The position numbers and the translations under genes are program-made. Positions 18,362 to 27,642 of a stretch of 64,000 nucleotides of DNA are shown piece by piece. This stretch comes from an uncultured Peptococcaceae bacterium (GTDB lineage Bacteria > Bacillota > Peptococcia > Peptococcales > Peptococcaceae): contig CAJUDO010000012.1 of assembly GCA_910585405.1 (NCBI GenBank), forward strand, positions 21,039 to 85,038. The letters run 5' to 3'. Position 1 is the stretch's first letter, and the number at the start of each line of letters is the position of its first letter. The notes under the pieces were generated by a model. The model worked only from the letters and a program-made list of their open reading frames with translations. It did not search any database and was not told the DNA's origin.

Positions 18362-20833
18362 ATGAATGAACGCTATGATTTTGCCAGTATCGAAAGCAAA
18401 TGGCAAAAAAAGTGGGCTGAAGAAAAAACATATAAAGTGACAGAAGACAAAAGCAAACCAAAATACTATTGTCTGGAAATGTTTCCGTATCCGTCGGGAA
18501 ACCTGCACATGGGGCATGTGCGTAACTATTCTATCGGTGATGTCATCGCACGGTTTAAGACCATGCATGGGTATAATGTACTGCATCCCATTGGTTGGGA
18601 TTCCTTTGGCTTGCCAGCTGAAAATGCGGCTATCAAACACAAGACGCCGCCTGCCAAGTGGACCAAAGAAAATATTGCCAATATGAATCGCCAGCTGCAT
18701 GCCATGGGCTTGAGCTATGACTGGGACCGGGAAGTAACGACCTGTCTGCCCGAATATTATAAATGGACGCAATGGTTTTTCCTGCAGTTCTACAAAAAGG
18801 GTCTGGCCTACAAAAAAGGCGCTTCGGTGAACTGGTGTCCGGGATGTCAGACAGTGCTGGCCAATGAACAGGTGGTAGAAGGAAAATGCGAGCGCTGCGA
18901 CAGTGTAGTAGAGAAAAAATCTCTGGAGCAGTGGTTCTTCAAAATTACAGAATATGCGGACCGCCTGTTGAAAGATTTGGACAAACTGCAAGGCTGGCCT
19001 AATAAAGTGCGCGTCATGCAGGAAAACTGGATTGGCCGCAGCGAAGGGGCAATTTTGCGTTTTCCGGTGCAGGAAAGCGACGATATCATTGAAGTATTCA
19101 CCACTCGCCCTGACACGGTGTTTGGGTTGAGTTATATGGTACTGGCGCCGGAGCATCCATTGGTGGAGAAACTGATTGCTGGCACCAAATATGAGGCGGA
19201 CGTGCGCGCATTTGTGAAAGAAGTTCAGCAGATGACAGAAGTGGAACGAGTATCCACAGAATTAGAGAAAAAAGGAATTTTCATCGGCGCCCATGTAGTT
19301 AGTCCCGCGGACGGTAAAATCGTACCAATCTTAGTGGGGAACTATATTATTTATGAATACGGCACCGGTGCTGTTATGGGCGTACCAGCTCATGATGAAC
19401 GAGATTTTCTGTTTGCGAAAAAGTATGACCTGCCTATCACCATCGTGGTTATGCCCGAAGGGAAAGAACTGCGCGTAGAGGATATGACAGAGGCCTCCAA
19501 AGAAAACGGCATTATGGTCAATTCCGGGCAGTTTAACGGCATGAAAAACGAAGACGCCAAAAAAGCCATCGTTGACTACCTGGCCGAAAAGGGCATGGGC
19601 GAGATGAAGGTCAACTTCCGCCTGCGCGACTGGTTGATTTCCCGTCAGCGCTTCTGGGGCGCACCCATTCCCATTATTTATTGCGACCATTGCGGTACGG
19701 TACCAGTGCCGGAGGAGCAGCTGCCAGTTATGCTGCCCCATGATGTAGATTTCAAACCAACAGGAGAATCTCCATTAAAATATATGGAAGAATTCGTGAA
19801 TACCACTTGTCCTATCTGCGGTCGTCCTGCACGCAGGGAGACAGACACCATGGATACCTTTGTGTGCTCCAGCTGGTACTATCTGCGTTACACCGATGCG
19901 CGCAACGACAAAGAAGCCTTTGCCAAGGAAAACGCAGACCACTGGATGAATGTAGACCAATATATCGGCGGTGTAGAACATGCCATTCTGCATTTATTGT
20001 ATGCGCGGTTTTTCACCAAAGTACTCTATGATATGGGCTTAGTCAGTGTCGATGAGCCGTTCCAGAATCTGCTCACCCAGGGTATGGTGCTCATGGACGG
20101 CAGCAAGATGTCCAAATCCAAGGGCAACATCGTCAGTCCTGAGGCAATTATTGATAAATTCGGCGCAGATACTGCCCGCCTGTTTATCCTGTTTGCTGCA
20201 CCGCCGGAACGGGATTTGGAATGGAATGATCAGGCTGTAGAAGGCTGTTATCGGTTTATCAATCGCGTGTGGCGCCTTGCCTATGACTATGTACAGAGTC
20301 GTGGCGGTGAGAACGCAGAAGCTGGCGAATTGAGCAGAAAAGATAAAGATATGCGCCGTCTAGTACACACCACCATCAAACGGGTGACCGATGATGCAGG
20401 TACACGATTCAACTTTAACACAGCAATCAGCGCAATTATGGAGCTGGTGAACGGCTTGTATCAGTATCGGGAAGTGGCAGACTACAACAAAGCAGTGATG
20501 GCAGAAGCGGTAGATACGCTGGTGCTGCTTTTGGCGCCGTTTATTCCCCATGTGACAGAAGAGCTGTGGCAGGATTTAGGTCATGGAGAGAGCGTACACA
20601 AGCAAAAATGGCCTGTTGTAGACGAAGCGGCGCTGGTGGCTGACGAAGTAACAGTGATTGTCCAGGTAAATGGCAAAGTACGGGATAAAATCTTGATGCC
20701 GGTAAATCTCGATAAGGCAGAGACAGAAAAAATGGTATTGGCACAGCCAAAAATTGCCGAAATCCTTACAGGAAAGGAAGTGAAAAAGGTTGTTGTGGTA
20801 CCGAATAAATTAGTCAATGTTGTAGTAGGCTGA
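18362..20833 (+). CDS. leuS: Leucyl-tRNA synthetase
   Basis: A full-length class-I synthetase of about 823 residues. The HIGH signature is HMGH in YPSGNLHMGHVRNYS near residue 49. A zinc-ribbon-type pair (CPGC, CERC) is near 158-182, and the CP1 editing domain includes the TRPDTVFG segment. KMSKS is in DGSKMSKSKGN near 582. It charges tRNA-Leu. The ATG at 18362 is preferred because the GGGGGA site is 9 bases before it; the ATG at 18356 is too close. Monocistronic by its flanking promoter and terminator. Confidence 0.97.
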   Translation: MNERYDFASIESKWQKKWAEEKTYKVTEDKSKPKYYCLEMFPYPSGNLHMGHVRNYSIGDVIARFKTMHGYNVLHPIGWDSFGLPAENAAIKHKTPPAKWTKENIANMNRQLHAMGLSYDWDREVTTCLPEYYKWTQWFFLQFYKKGLAYKKGASVNWCPGCQTVLANEQVVEGKCERCDSVVEKKSLEQWFFKITEYADRLLKDLDKLQGWPNKVRVMQENWIGRSEGAILRFPVQESDDIIEVFTTRPDTVFGLSYMVLAPEHPLVEKLIAGTKYEADVRAFVKEVQQMTEVERVSTELEKKGIFIGAHVVSPADGKIVPILVGNYIIYEYGTGAVMGVPAHDERDFLFAKKYDLPITIVVMPEGKELRVEDMTEASKENGIMVNSGQFNGMKNEDAKKAIVDYLAEKGMGEMKVNFRLRDWLISRQRFWGAPIPIIYCDHCGTVPVPEEQLPVMLPHDVDFKPTGESPLKYMEEFVNTTCPICGRPARRETDTMDTFVCSSWYYLRYTDARNDKEAFAKENADHWMNVDQYIGGVEHAILHLLYARFFTKVLYDMGLVSVDEPFQNLLTQGMVLMDGSKMSKSKGNIVSPEAIIDKFGADTARLFILFAAPPERDLEWNDQAVEGCYRFINRVWRLAYDYVQSRGGENAEAGELSRKDKDMRRLVHTTIKRVTDDAGTRFNFNTAISAIMELVNGLYQYREVADYNKAVMAEAVDTLVLLLAPFIPHVTEELWQDLGHGESVHKQKWPVVDEAALVADEVTVIVQVNGKVRDKILMPVNLDKAETEKMVLAQPKIAEILTGKEVKKVVVVPNKLVNVVVG

Positions 20834-20854
20834 GCACATGTTTTCAAAACCGAC

Positions 20855-20924
20855 AGGGATGAGTGGTGCAGCTTTGGAAAGCAGTGTCGCTGACACAAGC
20901 AAACCTGCCGACAACGAAACGTCG
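20855..20924 (+). other. Row of three small hairpins after leuS
   Basis: Three inverted repeats follow one another: GCTTtggaAAGC, GTGTCgctGACAC, and GCCGAC with GTCGGT around an 8-base loop. They do not match a riboswitch class I can recall and none has a T-run. They could be a leader, a small RNA or the 3' UTR of leuS. Confidence 0.3.
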
Positions 20925-20958
20925 GTATAATAAAATATCAGGAAGTATAATGAAAAAG

Positions 20959-20994
20959 CGGAAGGAATCTCTTTGCAGATACCTTCTGTTTTTT
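20959..20994 (+). terminator. Terminator upstream of the catabolic block
   Basis: CGGAAGG pairs with CCTTCTG and an inner ATCT/AGAT pairing extends the stem; TTTTTT follows. The rest of the 240 bp up to the LysR gene is AT-rich without a gene. Confidence 0.75.
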
Positions 20995-21235
20995 ACAGCT
21001 CTTTATATAACAGAAGTAGCTTTTACAATGAATATGAGCTTTTATATTTAGGAGGGAAGAATTGCTTGATTTGTGATACTGGTAATTTACAGGAGAGTGT
21101 AAGCGTAAAGAAAGGTATAAATGAGAATAAAGTATTTGAGTTTGTTCCAAACCAAAAGATAAGTATCTTTATTTTGTTATCTGTTAAAATGAAACAAGAA
21201 AAAAGATATTAATAATTTTAGGTGGTGACAAAATT

Positions 21236-22147
21236 TTGCGTATTGAACAATTAGAATATATGATGGAAGTGTCAAAAGTTTCTTCACTGACTACAGCTGC
21301 AGAAAATTTATATATGACACAGTCGGCTTTAAGTCGTTCTATTAAAGCTTTAGAGGAAGAGTTGGGTGGATGTTTGTTAGAGCGTAATTCAGAGGGAGTC
21401 TCTTTAACTCAGGCAGGAAAAGAGCTTTTAGGAGATATGGAGCATATACTAAAAGAAATAGATATTTTCCGTGAGAAGGCATCTGTTATTTTTGAGACAA
21501 GTAAGAAATCTAAAGAAAGTATGGAACTAGTTATTTATTCTTTAAGCGGAATTATAGATGCATTATTTCCAAAAACCTTAAAACTTTTCAATCGAAAATA
21601 TAAGAATGTGAAGATTCGAGTTAAAACGGTAATGTTATTGGAGGCGGTTGAATTAATAAATAGTAGTTGTCAAGGTGTAATTATCATTAATAACTTGAAT
21701 TCTATTTGGGATAGCGAGTTAGAAAAAAGTGAAAAAGCTTGTAAATTACTATTTGTAGAACAATATGCAGTGGTTATGAGAAAAGATTCTTTTTTGGCGA
21801 GGAAAAACTTTTTAACAAAAGAAGAGTTAGTGGACTATAAATGTATTATGCATCATAATGGTATGGATTATGATGCATTCTTAAATCGCAATACAAACAA
21901 AGAAGAAAAATTTGATATATTGTTATGTAGTAATAATCCTGAAGTGGTAAAAGATATGATCTTGGAATACAATGCAGTGTACATAGCTGCAAATACAGTT
22001 GTGAAAAATTTCTATAGCAATTATTCTGAATTAGTGTCGGTTCCATTGAAAACGGGTAGAGGAGCATTGTATGCGATATATGATGAAAAAATTGATAATG
22101 TTCCATTAATTGATGAATTTTTAGACTGCATAAAAAAAGCAAGATAG
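21236..22147 (+). CDS. LysR-family regulator of the glycyl radical enzyme block
   Basis: A 303-residue LysR protein. The winged helix starts at the first residues (RIEQLEYMMEVSKVSSLT) with the recognition segment NLYMTQSALSRSIKALE, followed by an effector-binding domain. The start is a TTG at 21236 with AGGTGGTG 7 bases before it; no ATG fits the family N-terminus. It lies directly upstream of, and on the same strand as, a transporter, a glycyl radical enzyme and a dehydrogenase, which are its likely targets. Base composition is clearly more AT-rich than leuS, which suggests acquisition by transfer. Confidence 0.88.
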   Translation: MRIEQLEYMMEVSKVSSLTTAAENLYMTQSALSRSIKALEEELGGCLLERNSEGVSLTQAGKELLGDMEHILKEIDIFREKASVIFETSKKSKESMELVIYSLSGIIDALFPKTLKLFNRKYKNVKIRVKTVMLLEAVELINSSCQGVIIINNLNSIWDSELEKSEKACKLLFVEQYAVVMRKDSFLARKNFLTKEELVDYKCIMHHNGMDYDAFLNRNTNKEEKFDILLCSNNPEVVKDMILEYNAVYIAANTVVKNFYSNYSELVSVPLKTGRGALYAIYDEKIDNVPLIDEFLDCIKKAR

Positions 22148-22151
22148 CGAG

Positions 22152-22188
22152 AACCTATGTCAAAATAATAGTTGGCATAGGTTTTTTT
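22152..22188 (+). terminator. Terminator of the LysR gene
   Basis: AACCTATGTC pairs with GGCATAGGTT (one G-T pair) and runs into seven T. It separates the regulator transcript from the transporter operon. Confidence 0.8.
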
Positions 22189-22246
22189 ATGGACTTTTAA
22201 TAACAATTAAGGTATGAAAAAAAAGAATAGGTGACAGGGGGAATAC

Positions 22247-22336
22247 ATGAATAATAAGAATTTCACACTTAGAGAAAAGAATGATAAACTAAATTTATCG
22301 TTAACGAGAATTTATGAAAAAAGAGGAGGAAGATAG
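22247..22336 (+). CDS. Possible 29-residue leader peptide
   Basis: A short frame MNNKNFTLREKNDKLNLSLT... ends in a basic tail (EKRGGR). AGGGGG lies 6 bases before its ATG. It sits in the leader region of the transporter operon and could be a translated leader. There is no homology evidence, so it may be chance. Confidence 0.25.
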   Translation: MNNKNFTLREKNDKLNLSLTRIYEKRGGR

Positions 22337-22402
22337 AACTTTAAAAATTTACAAAATGAAATTTGCACACAATAATCATAATTTGCGTTAGGAGTGAATT
22401 TT

Positions 22403-23788
22403 ATGTCAGTTTCTCAAAACGATAAAATGAAGATTGATAAGAAAATATTTGCTTGGATTGTGGCAATTTTTGTTCCAATAGTTATTTTGTTAATTCCAGA
22501 AACAGAAATCTTCAGCTTACAAATTAAGTTGTTCCTTGCAATTACGGTGTTTGGTATTGTAGTGATGTGTTTTGAATTAATGGATTACATGGTGCCGGCT
22601 TTGTTGATACCGTTAGCATATTATTTATGTAAAGTTTCTTCGGCTGCAGTTGCATTTGGAGCATGGACAAGTTATTTGCCTTGGATGTTTCTAGGAATGT
22701 TTATCATTACAGAATGTTTTGAAAGAATTGGTTTAATTTCAAGAGTTGCTTATTGGTGTGTTGTAAAAATTGGTGGTGGTTTCAAAGGATTGGCAATTTC
22801 TGTGCTTGTTGCAGGTATTATTTTGTCTTTGGTGTTGCCTGGAGGAAATGCGTTTGTACCTCTAGCGATGTTTGTCTTGGGCATTTGCCGTGCAAACGGC
22901 TGGGAATGCACAAAAGAATCTACAGTTTTAATGATGTATGCTATGTTAAGTACGTACACAGCCTCAAAGTTTTTATTGGGTCCGTCATTTCTTCTGATGG
23001 CTGGAATGGTTGGTGTTACAGAAGGAGTTACTTTTTTTAGGTTCTTATATCATAGTGCAATTTTTATAGTATGGATGATATTGATAGCTTTATTAATTTG
23101 GTTTTTAATTAAACCAGAGGGCAATATGCATTCCCAAAAGTATTTTGTTGAAAAATATAAAGAAATGGGCAAAATGTGTAGTGACGAAAAAAAAGGTAGT
23201 TTTGTGGCGATTCTTTTAGTATTAGGGATTTTTACAATGTCTATTCATAAAATTGATATGGGTTGGTTATTTGTTCTAGGAGCATGTTTATTATATTTTC
23301 CAGGGATTAAAATTGGTCATGCTGAAGACATAAAAAAGGTGAATTTTACAATGCCATTTTTTGTAGCAGCCTGTATTTCTATTGGGAATGTTGCTACCAG
23401 TTTGGGAATTGGACAGATTATTGCAGATTTAGTTGTCCCACATATGGAAGGCTTGAGTATAACAGGAGTATATTTGTGTATTTGGTTCTTTTTATGTGTA
23501 GCTAATTTTGTCATGACACCATTTGCCTTGATTGCTTCTTTTACGGTGCCTGTGGTTGATATTACGAGTAGTATGGGAATTCCTGTTTTACCCACGTTAT
23601 ATTGTTTTGGGTATGCTACCAGTCAAATATTATTGCCATATGAATATGTTGCATATTTGCTGATGTTCTCATTTGGGACAATGACGATGAAAAATTTTGT
23701 AAAAGTTTATGGAAGCAAATTGGCACTGAGCGGGATATTTCTGGCATGTTGCGTAATACCATATTGGAAGTTTATTGGAATTTTATAG
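22403..23788 (+). CDS. SLC13/DASS-like anion transporter
   Basis: A 461-residue membrane protein with about 11-12 hydrophobic helices. Its pattern resembles the divalent-anion:sodium symporter group: two half-repeats, re-entrant hairpins with SLVLPGGNAFVPLAMF (about 135-150) and NFVMTPFALIASFTVPV (about 370-390). Such carriers import dicarboxylates, sulfonates or similar anions with Na+. The ATG at 22403 follows TTAGGAG; an in-frame GTG is at 22394. The GRE gene follows 28 bp downstream, so its cargo is probably the GRE substrate. Confidence 0.75.
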   Translation: MSVSQNDKMKIDKKIFAWIVAIFVPIVILLIPETEIFSLQIKLFLAITVFGIVVMCFELMDYMVPALLIPLAYYLCKVSSAAVAFGAWTSYLPWMFLGMFIITECFERIGLISRVAYWCVVKIGGGFKGLAISVLVAGIILSLVLPGGNAFVPLAMFVLGICRANGWECTKESTVLMMYAMLSTYTASKFLLGPSFLLMAGMVGVTEGVTFFRFLYHSAIFIVWMILIALLIWFLIKPEGNMHSQKYFVEKYKEMGKMCSDEKKGSFVAILLVLGIFTMSIHKIDMGWLFVLGACLLYFPGIKIGHAEDIKKVNFTMPFFVAACISIGNVATSLGIGQIIADLVVPHMEGLSITGVYLCIWFFLCVANFVMTPFALIASFTVPVVDITSSMGIPVLPTLYCFGYATSQILLPYEYVAYLLMFSFGTMTMKNFVKVYGSKLALSGIFLACCVIPYWKFIGIL

Positions 23789-23816
23789 TGGTGGGAAAAA
23801 ACAAGGAGGAATTATT

Positions 23817-26297
23817 ATGGAATGTTGTGTTAAAAAGTTAACTTTAACTCCACAAGAACATTGGCATTTAAATGGAGTATATCCAGAGATGCAAGAACGG
23901 CAGAGAGCATTTCGTATTTATGAGAAAATTAGAAATTGTCCTGTTACAGTAGATATGTATCGTGCACGGCTATTTACAGAATCATTTAAGTTGACAGAGG
24001 GGCAACCGCTTCATTGGCGATGGGCACAAGCATTAATGCATATTGCGGAAAATATGCCAATTGTAATAGATGAAGATGATGTTATCGTGGGAAAAATGAC
24101 AGGCAAAATGGGACGTTATGCGGTAGTTTATCCTGAATTGGAAGGCCCGACATTATTGGATTTAGAAAATGCATATGATAGACCATCAAGTCCGGTGAAA
24201 ATTTCGAGCGAGGACTTGAAAATACTAAAAGAAGAAATCTATCCTTATTGGAAAGATCGAAGTTTTGCTCAAGATTTTGCAGGAAATCTGCCAGAGGAAA
24301 CAAGAAGACTGTTATATGGTGATGATCCTAAAAATTTTAGTCCTATGAGTTCTATGATAGGGCAAACGGCGACGACAAGATCTACATTAAATTTTAATTT
24401 TAATTATGAGTATTTACTTAATCGTGGTATAGCAGCGTTACGTAAGGAATCGGAAATGCATATAACAAAAATAGAAAGCGAACCAGCGTTAATTGCCGAA
24501 AAAAAATCATTTGTAGATGCCGCACTTTTAACTTGGGATGCATTTAGTTTATTTATAGAGCGGTATGGTTTGGAAGCTGAGCGTTTGATAGGGACTGAAA
24601 GAAGGGAAACACGCAAGGAAGAATTAAAGGAAATTGTTGATTGTTGTTTATGGATTGCGCATAATGCTCCAAGAACTTTTAAAGAAGCACTACAATTACA
24701 GTGGTTCGTTGTAGTTTTTGCATGTCTAGAGCAGAAAATAGGAGCAGCTTTAGGTAATGGACGCACAGATCAACATTTGTATCCATTTTATAAAAATGAT
24801 ATAGAAAATGGCAGATTGACACGTGAAGAGGCAAAACGTTTATTTGAGTATTACTGGTTAAATATGGCTCAGAATCCGATGGTGCCATTGACCAATTCTG
24901 CATCTAAGTCGTTTGAAGCATATGCACATTTCGAAACCGTTACGATTGGTGGAGTTGATAAAAATGGTAATGATGCAACAAATGAGTTATCTTATGTTAT
25001 TTTAGAATCTAAAAGAGGCTTTCCGATTCCATATCCAGATTTAGCGGCTAGAATTCATTCTGGAACACCAGATAAATTTTTAAAAGCTTGCTGTGAGGTT
25101 ATTAAAGATGGGCAAGGATTTCCTAAGTTGTTAAATGATGAAGAAATTGTTCCGTTATATGTTGCTAAAGGTGCAACGTTAGCGGATGCCTATAATTATG
25201 CTTGTTCTGGTTGTACAGAAGTTCGTATTTTTGATAAGGAGACGTATATTACGGGTGGAGGATCTGTTAATTTAGGTGCCATCATTGAAACGGCATTACA
25301 CAACGGGCGGATGAAAGTAAAAGGAGAGAAACCAATTGGCGTAGAGACAGGAGACCCTAAAGATTTTGATAGTTTTGAAAAATTTTATAATGCGATAAAT
25401 ATACAAATGAAGTATGCTTTGAAAAACTTAATTATTCAACAAGTAGTTGCAGAAAAGGTAAAGGCGAAAAAATTAGCTGCTCCGTTTTGTTCCGTTATGA
25501 CGAAAGCTTGTAGAGAGCAAGATATTGATATTCACCAATATGTACCAAACAGTTTTAGAACAGCAAATATAAATCTAATTGGATATGCTACCTACATCAA
25601 TTCAGTAGTGGCAATAAAAAAATTAGTATTTGAAGATAAGAAATATACAATGGCAGAGATTCTTGAAGGAATAGATGCAAATTTTGATGGGTATGAAGTT
25701 ATGCGACAAGAATTATTACACGCTCCAAAATATGGAAATAATGATAATTATGCCGATTCAGTGGGATTAGCCTTAGATAGAGAGGTACAAGAATATTTGG
25801 CACAGCATAGGGGTGCTTATGGAGAAATTTTCGAAACAAGAGTAATTCCTATTACTGGACATATCTCTTATGGTTGGCTAGTACAAGCGACACCAGATGG
25901 GAGATTGGCAGGTACGCCTCTTTCGGAAGGCACTGCTGGATCCGCTGGCACAGAAAATAACGGCCCAACAGCGATTTTACTTTCAAATAAAAAAGTAAAA
26001 AATGAAGGGTATGCAGAACGCGCAGCAAGATTATTAAATATTAAATTTAGTCCAAGTGTTGTAGCAGGAGATGAAGGAACGAGACGTCTGATGTCATTTA
26101 TTCGTACGTGGTGTGACCTAAAGTTATGGCATGTACAATTTAACATTGTGAATAAAGAGACAATGTTAAAAGCACAAAAAGATCCAGAGAATTATAAAGA
26201 TTTAATTGTACGTGTAGCTGGATATAGTGCTTACTTTACAGAGATGACAAAAAAATTGCAGGATGAAATTATTGAACGTGCAGAATTTGATGTGTAA
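23817..26297 (+). CDS. Glycyl radical enzyme of the pyruvate formate-lyase superfamily
   Basis: An 826-residue glycyl radical enzyme of normal length. The thiyl-radical loop reads ACSGCTEVR, with the active-site Cys near residue 466 and the general-base Glu two residues later, as in dehydratases, choline lyase, isethionate lyase and arylacetate decarboxylases, not as in pyruvate formate-lyase. The glycyl radical site is RVAGYSAYF, with Gly near 802. The GQTATTRSTLNF segment near 185 may contact the substrate. The substrate is not assignable by eye; an anion transporter upstream and a dehydrogenase downstream suggest an anionic hydroxylated compound. No radical-SAM activating enzyme is encoded anywhere in this window, which is unusual. 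AAGGAGG precedes the ATG. Confidence 0.9.
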   Translation: MECCVKKLTLTPQEHWHLNGVYPEMQERQRAFRIYEKIRNCPVTVDMYRARLFTESFKLTEGQPLHWRWAQALMHIAENMPIVIDEDDVIVGKMTGKMGRYAVVYPELEGPTLLDLENAYDRPSSPVKISSEDLKILKEEIYPYWKDRSFAQDFAGNLPEETRRLLYGDDPKNFSPMSSMIGQTATTRSTLNFNFNYEYLLNRGIAALRKESEMHITKIESEPALIAEKKSFVDAALLTWDAFSLFIERYGLEAERLIGTERRETRKEELKEIVDCCLWIAHNAPRTFKEALQLQWFVVVFACLEQKIGAALGNGRTDQHLYPFYKNDIENGRLTREEAKRLFEYYWLNMAQNPMVPLTNSASKSFEAYAHFETVTIGGVDKNGNDATNELSYVILESKRGFPIPYPDLAARIHSGTPDKFLKACCEVIKDGQGFPKLLNDEEIVPLYVAKGATLADAYNYACSGCTEVRIFDKETYITGGGSVNLGAIIETALHNGRMKVKGEKPIGVETGDPKDFDSFEKFYNAINIQMKYALKNLIIQQVVAEKVKAKKLAAPFCSVMTKACREQDIDIHQYVPNSFRTANINLIGYATYINSVVAIKKLVFEDKKYTMAEILEGIDANFDGYEVMRQELLHAPKYGNNDNYADSVGLALDREVQEYLAQHRGAYGEIFETRVIPITGHISYGWLVQATPDGRLAGTPLSEGTAGSAGTENNGPTAILLSNKKVKNEGYAERAARLLNIKFSPSVVAGDEGTRRLMSFIRTWCDLKLWHVQFNIVNKETMLKAQKDPENYKDLIVRVAGYSAYFTEMTKKLQDEIIERAEFDV

Positions 26298-26316
26298 AAA
26301 TGAATGAGGTGTTTAT

Positions 26317-27141
26317 ATGGGAAAACTGGATGGAAAAATAGCGCTTGTGACTGGAGGCAGTCAAGGGTTAGGAAAAGGAATTGTTGAAGCTTTTTTGTTA
26401 GAAGGAGCGAAGGTTGCTTTTTGTGGGAGAAATATGGAAAAGTTAAAAAAGGTTGAAGCACATTTTAAGACTTTAGGCGATGTCTATGCGATACAATGTG
26501 ATGTCAGCGATAGTTCAGACGTAAAAAAAATGTTTGCTCAAATAGCTGCACATTACGGAACCTTGGATATATTAGTTAATAATGCAGGAAAAACTGGAGG
26601 AAGAAATTTACCAAATAATGACAGAGAAAATTATTTTAAGTTGAAAGAGAATGGATGTGAAAAATTTTCCTTAGAAATTACAAAAAACATGACTGATAGG
26701 GAATGGGATGAAAGCGTCAAAATTAATTTATATGGAACGTTTTATTGCACTAGGGAAGCCTTAAAAATTATGGAGCAAAAAAAATATGGAAAAATTATAA
26801 ATGTAGTTTCTACAGGCGGAATTGATAATACTAGCCCACATTCTCCAAACTATGTTGCAGCAAAAGGTGGAGTAGTAGCATTTACGAAAAATCTAGCAGT
26901 GGAAGTTATCGGTGCAGGTGTAATTGTAAATGCCATTGCTCCAGGCGCTATTATGTCAGAGGGGTATGATAGGGTCTTAGCATCAGCTGGTGATGACTTT
27001 AAAAATAGGTTGTTGAAAGCAATTCCGGCTGGAAGGTTAGGAACTGTGCAAGAACATGCTTCTTTAGTTGTGTATTTAGCTAGCGATGAAGCAAATTATA
27101 TTGTAGGGCAAATAATAGCTGCTAATGGTGGGGTATGTTAG
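26317..27141 (+). CDS. Short-chain dehydrogenase/reductase
   Basis: A 274-residue classical SDR. The cofactor motif is TGGSQGLGKG near residue 13, NNAG is near 89, and the catalytic Ser is in VVSTGG with Tyr-x-x-x-Lys in YVAAK near 178. The IAPGAIMSEG and ANGG ends are typical. An insert of about 30 residues after NNAGKTGG (rich in Asn, Glu and Lys) makes it longer than the usual 250. It would oxidise or reduce an alcohol/carbonyl linked to the upstream glycyl radical enzyme reaction. TGAGGTG precedes the ATG, 19 bp after the GRE stop. Confidence 0.9.
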   Translation: MGKLDGKIALVTGGSQGLGKGIVEAFLLEGAKVAFCGRNMEKLKKVEAHFKTLGDVYAIQCDVSDSSDVKKMFAQIAAHYGTLDILVNNAGKTGGRNLPNNDRENYFKLKENGCEKFSLEITKNMTDREWDESVKINLYGTFYCTREALKIMEQKKYGKIINVVSTGGIDNTSPHSPNYVAAKGGVVAFTKNLAVEVIGAGVIVNAIAPGAIMSEGYDRVLASAGDDFKNRLLKAIPAGRLGTVQEHASLVVYLASDEANYIVGQIIAANGGVC

Positions 27142-27263
27142 GTTAGTGCGTAATTGATTTAGGAATTTGTTCGCACTTTCCAGCCAGTATAAACGGAGAT
27201 AAATAATGAAACTGTTTCAGGTATGAAATAAAAATAATATAAGATTTATGAATCATTATAAAT

Positions 27264-27293
27264 GGGCAGAGCCGGGTTTTTTGGTTCTGCTCA
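27264..27293 (+). terminator. Terminator-like hairpin after the catabolic block
   Basis: GGGCAGAGCC pairs with GGTTCTGCTC (two G-T pairs) around a loop rich in T. No T-run follows. The remaining DNA from 27142 to 27642 is AT-rich and shows no gene. Confidence 0.45.
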
Positions 27294-27642
27294 TAGTTAT
27301 ATTATTACGGTATTTTCAAAATGTATTAAAAAACTGTCCTGTTAGCTAACTCTTATAGATTCTTGAGATAATTTTATTTTTTATGGAAAAAATCTTGTAT
27401 TTCTAATTTTGATTTTGTAAAAAATAATGTGGACGCGGGACAAGTTTATATATGGTGATGGATTCATAATAGAAGTTAAAATATGGATATTATCTATACT
27501 TCTGAGTAAACAATGAAACCTTTGAATACATAGTATATTTTTCACCAAATAGTTCTTTATTAGGAAAAGAAAGAGGAATCCTCTTTTTGCTGCCGAATCT
27601 TCTTATGTGGATAACATATGCAAATCAAAAGGGGCGAGTGGT

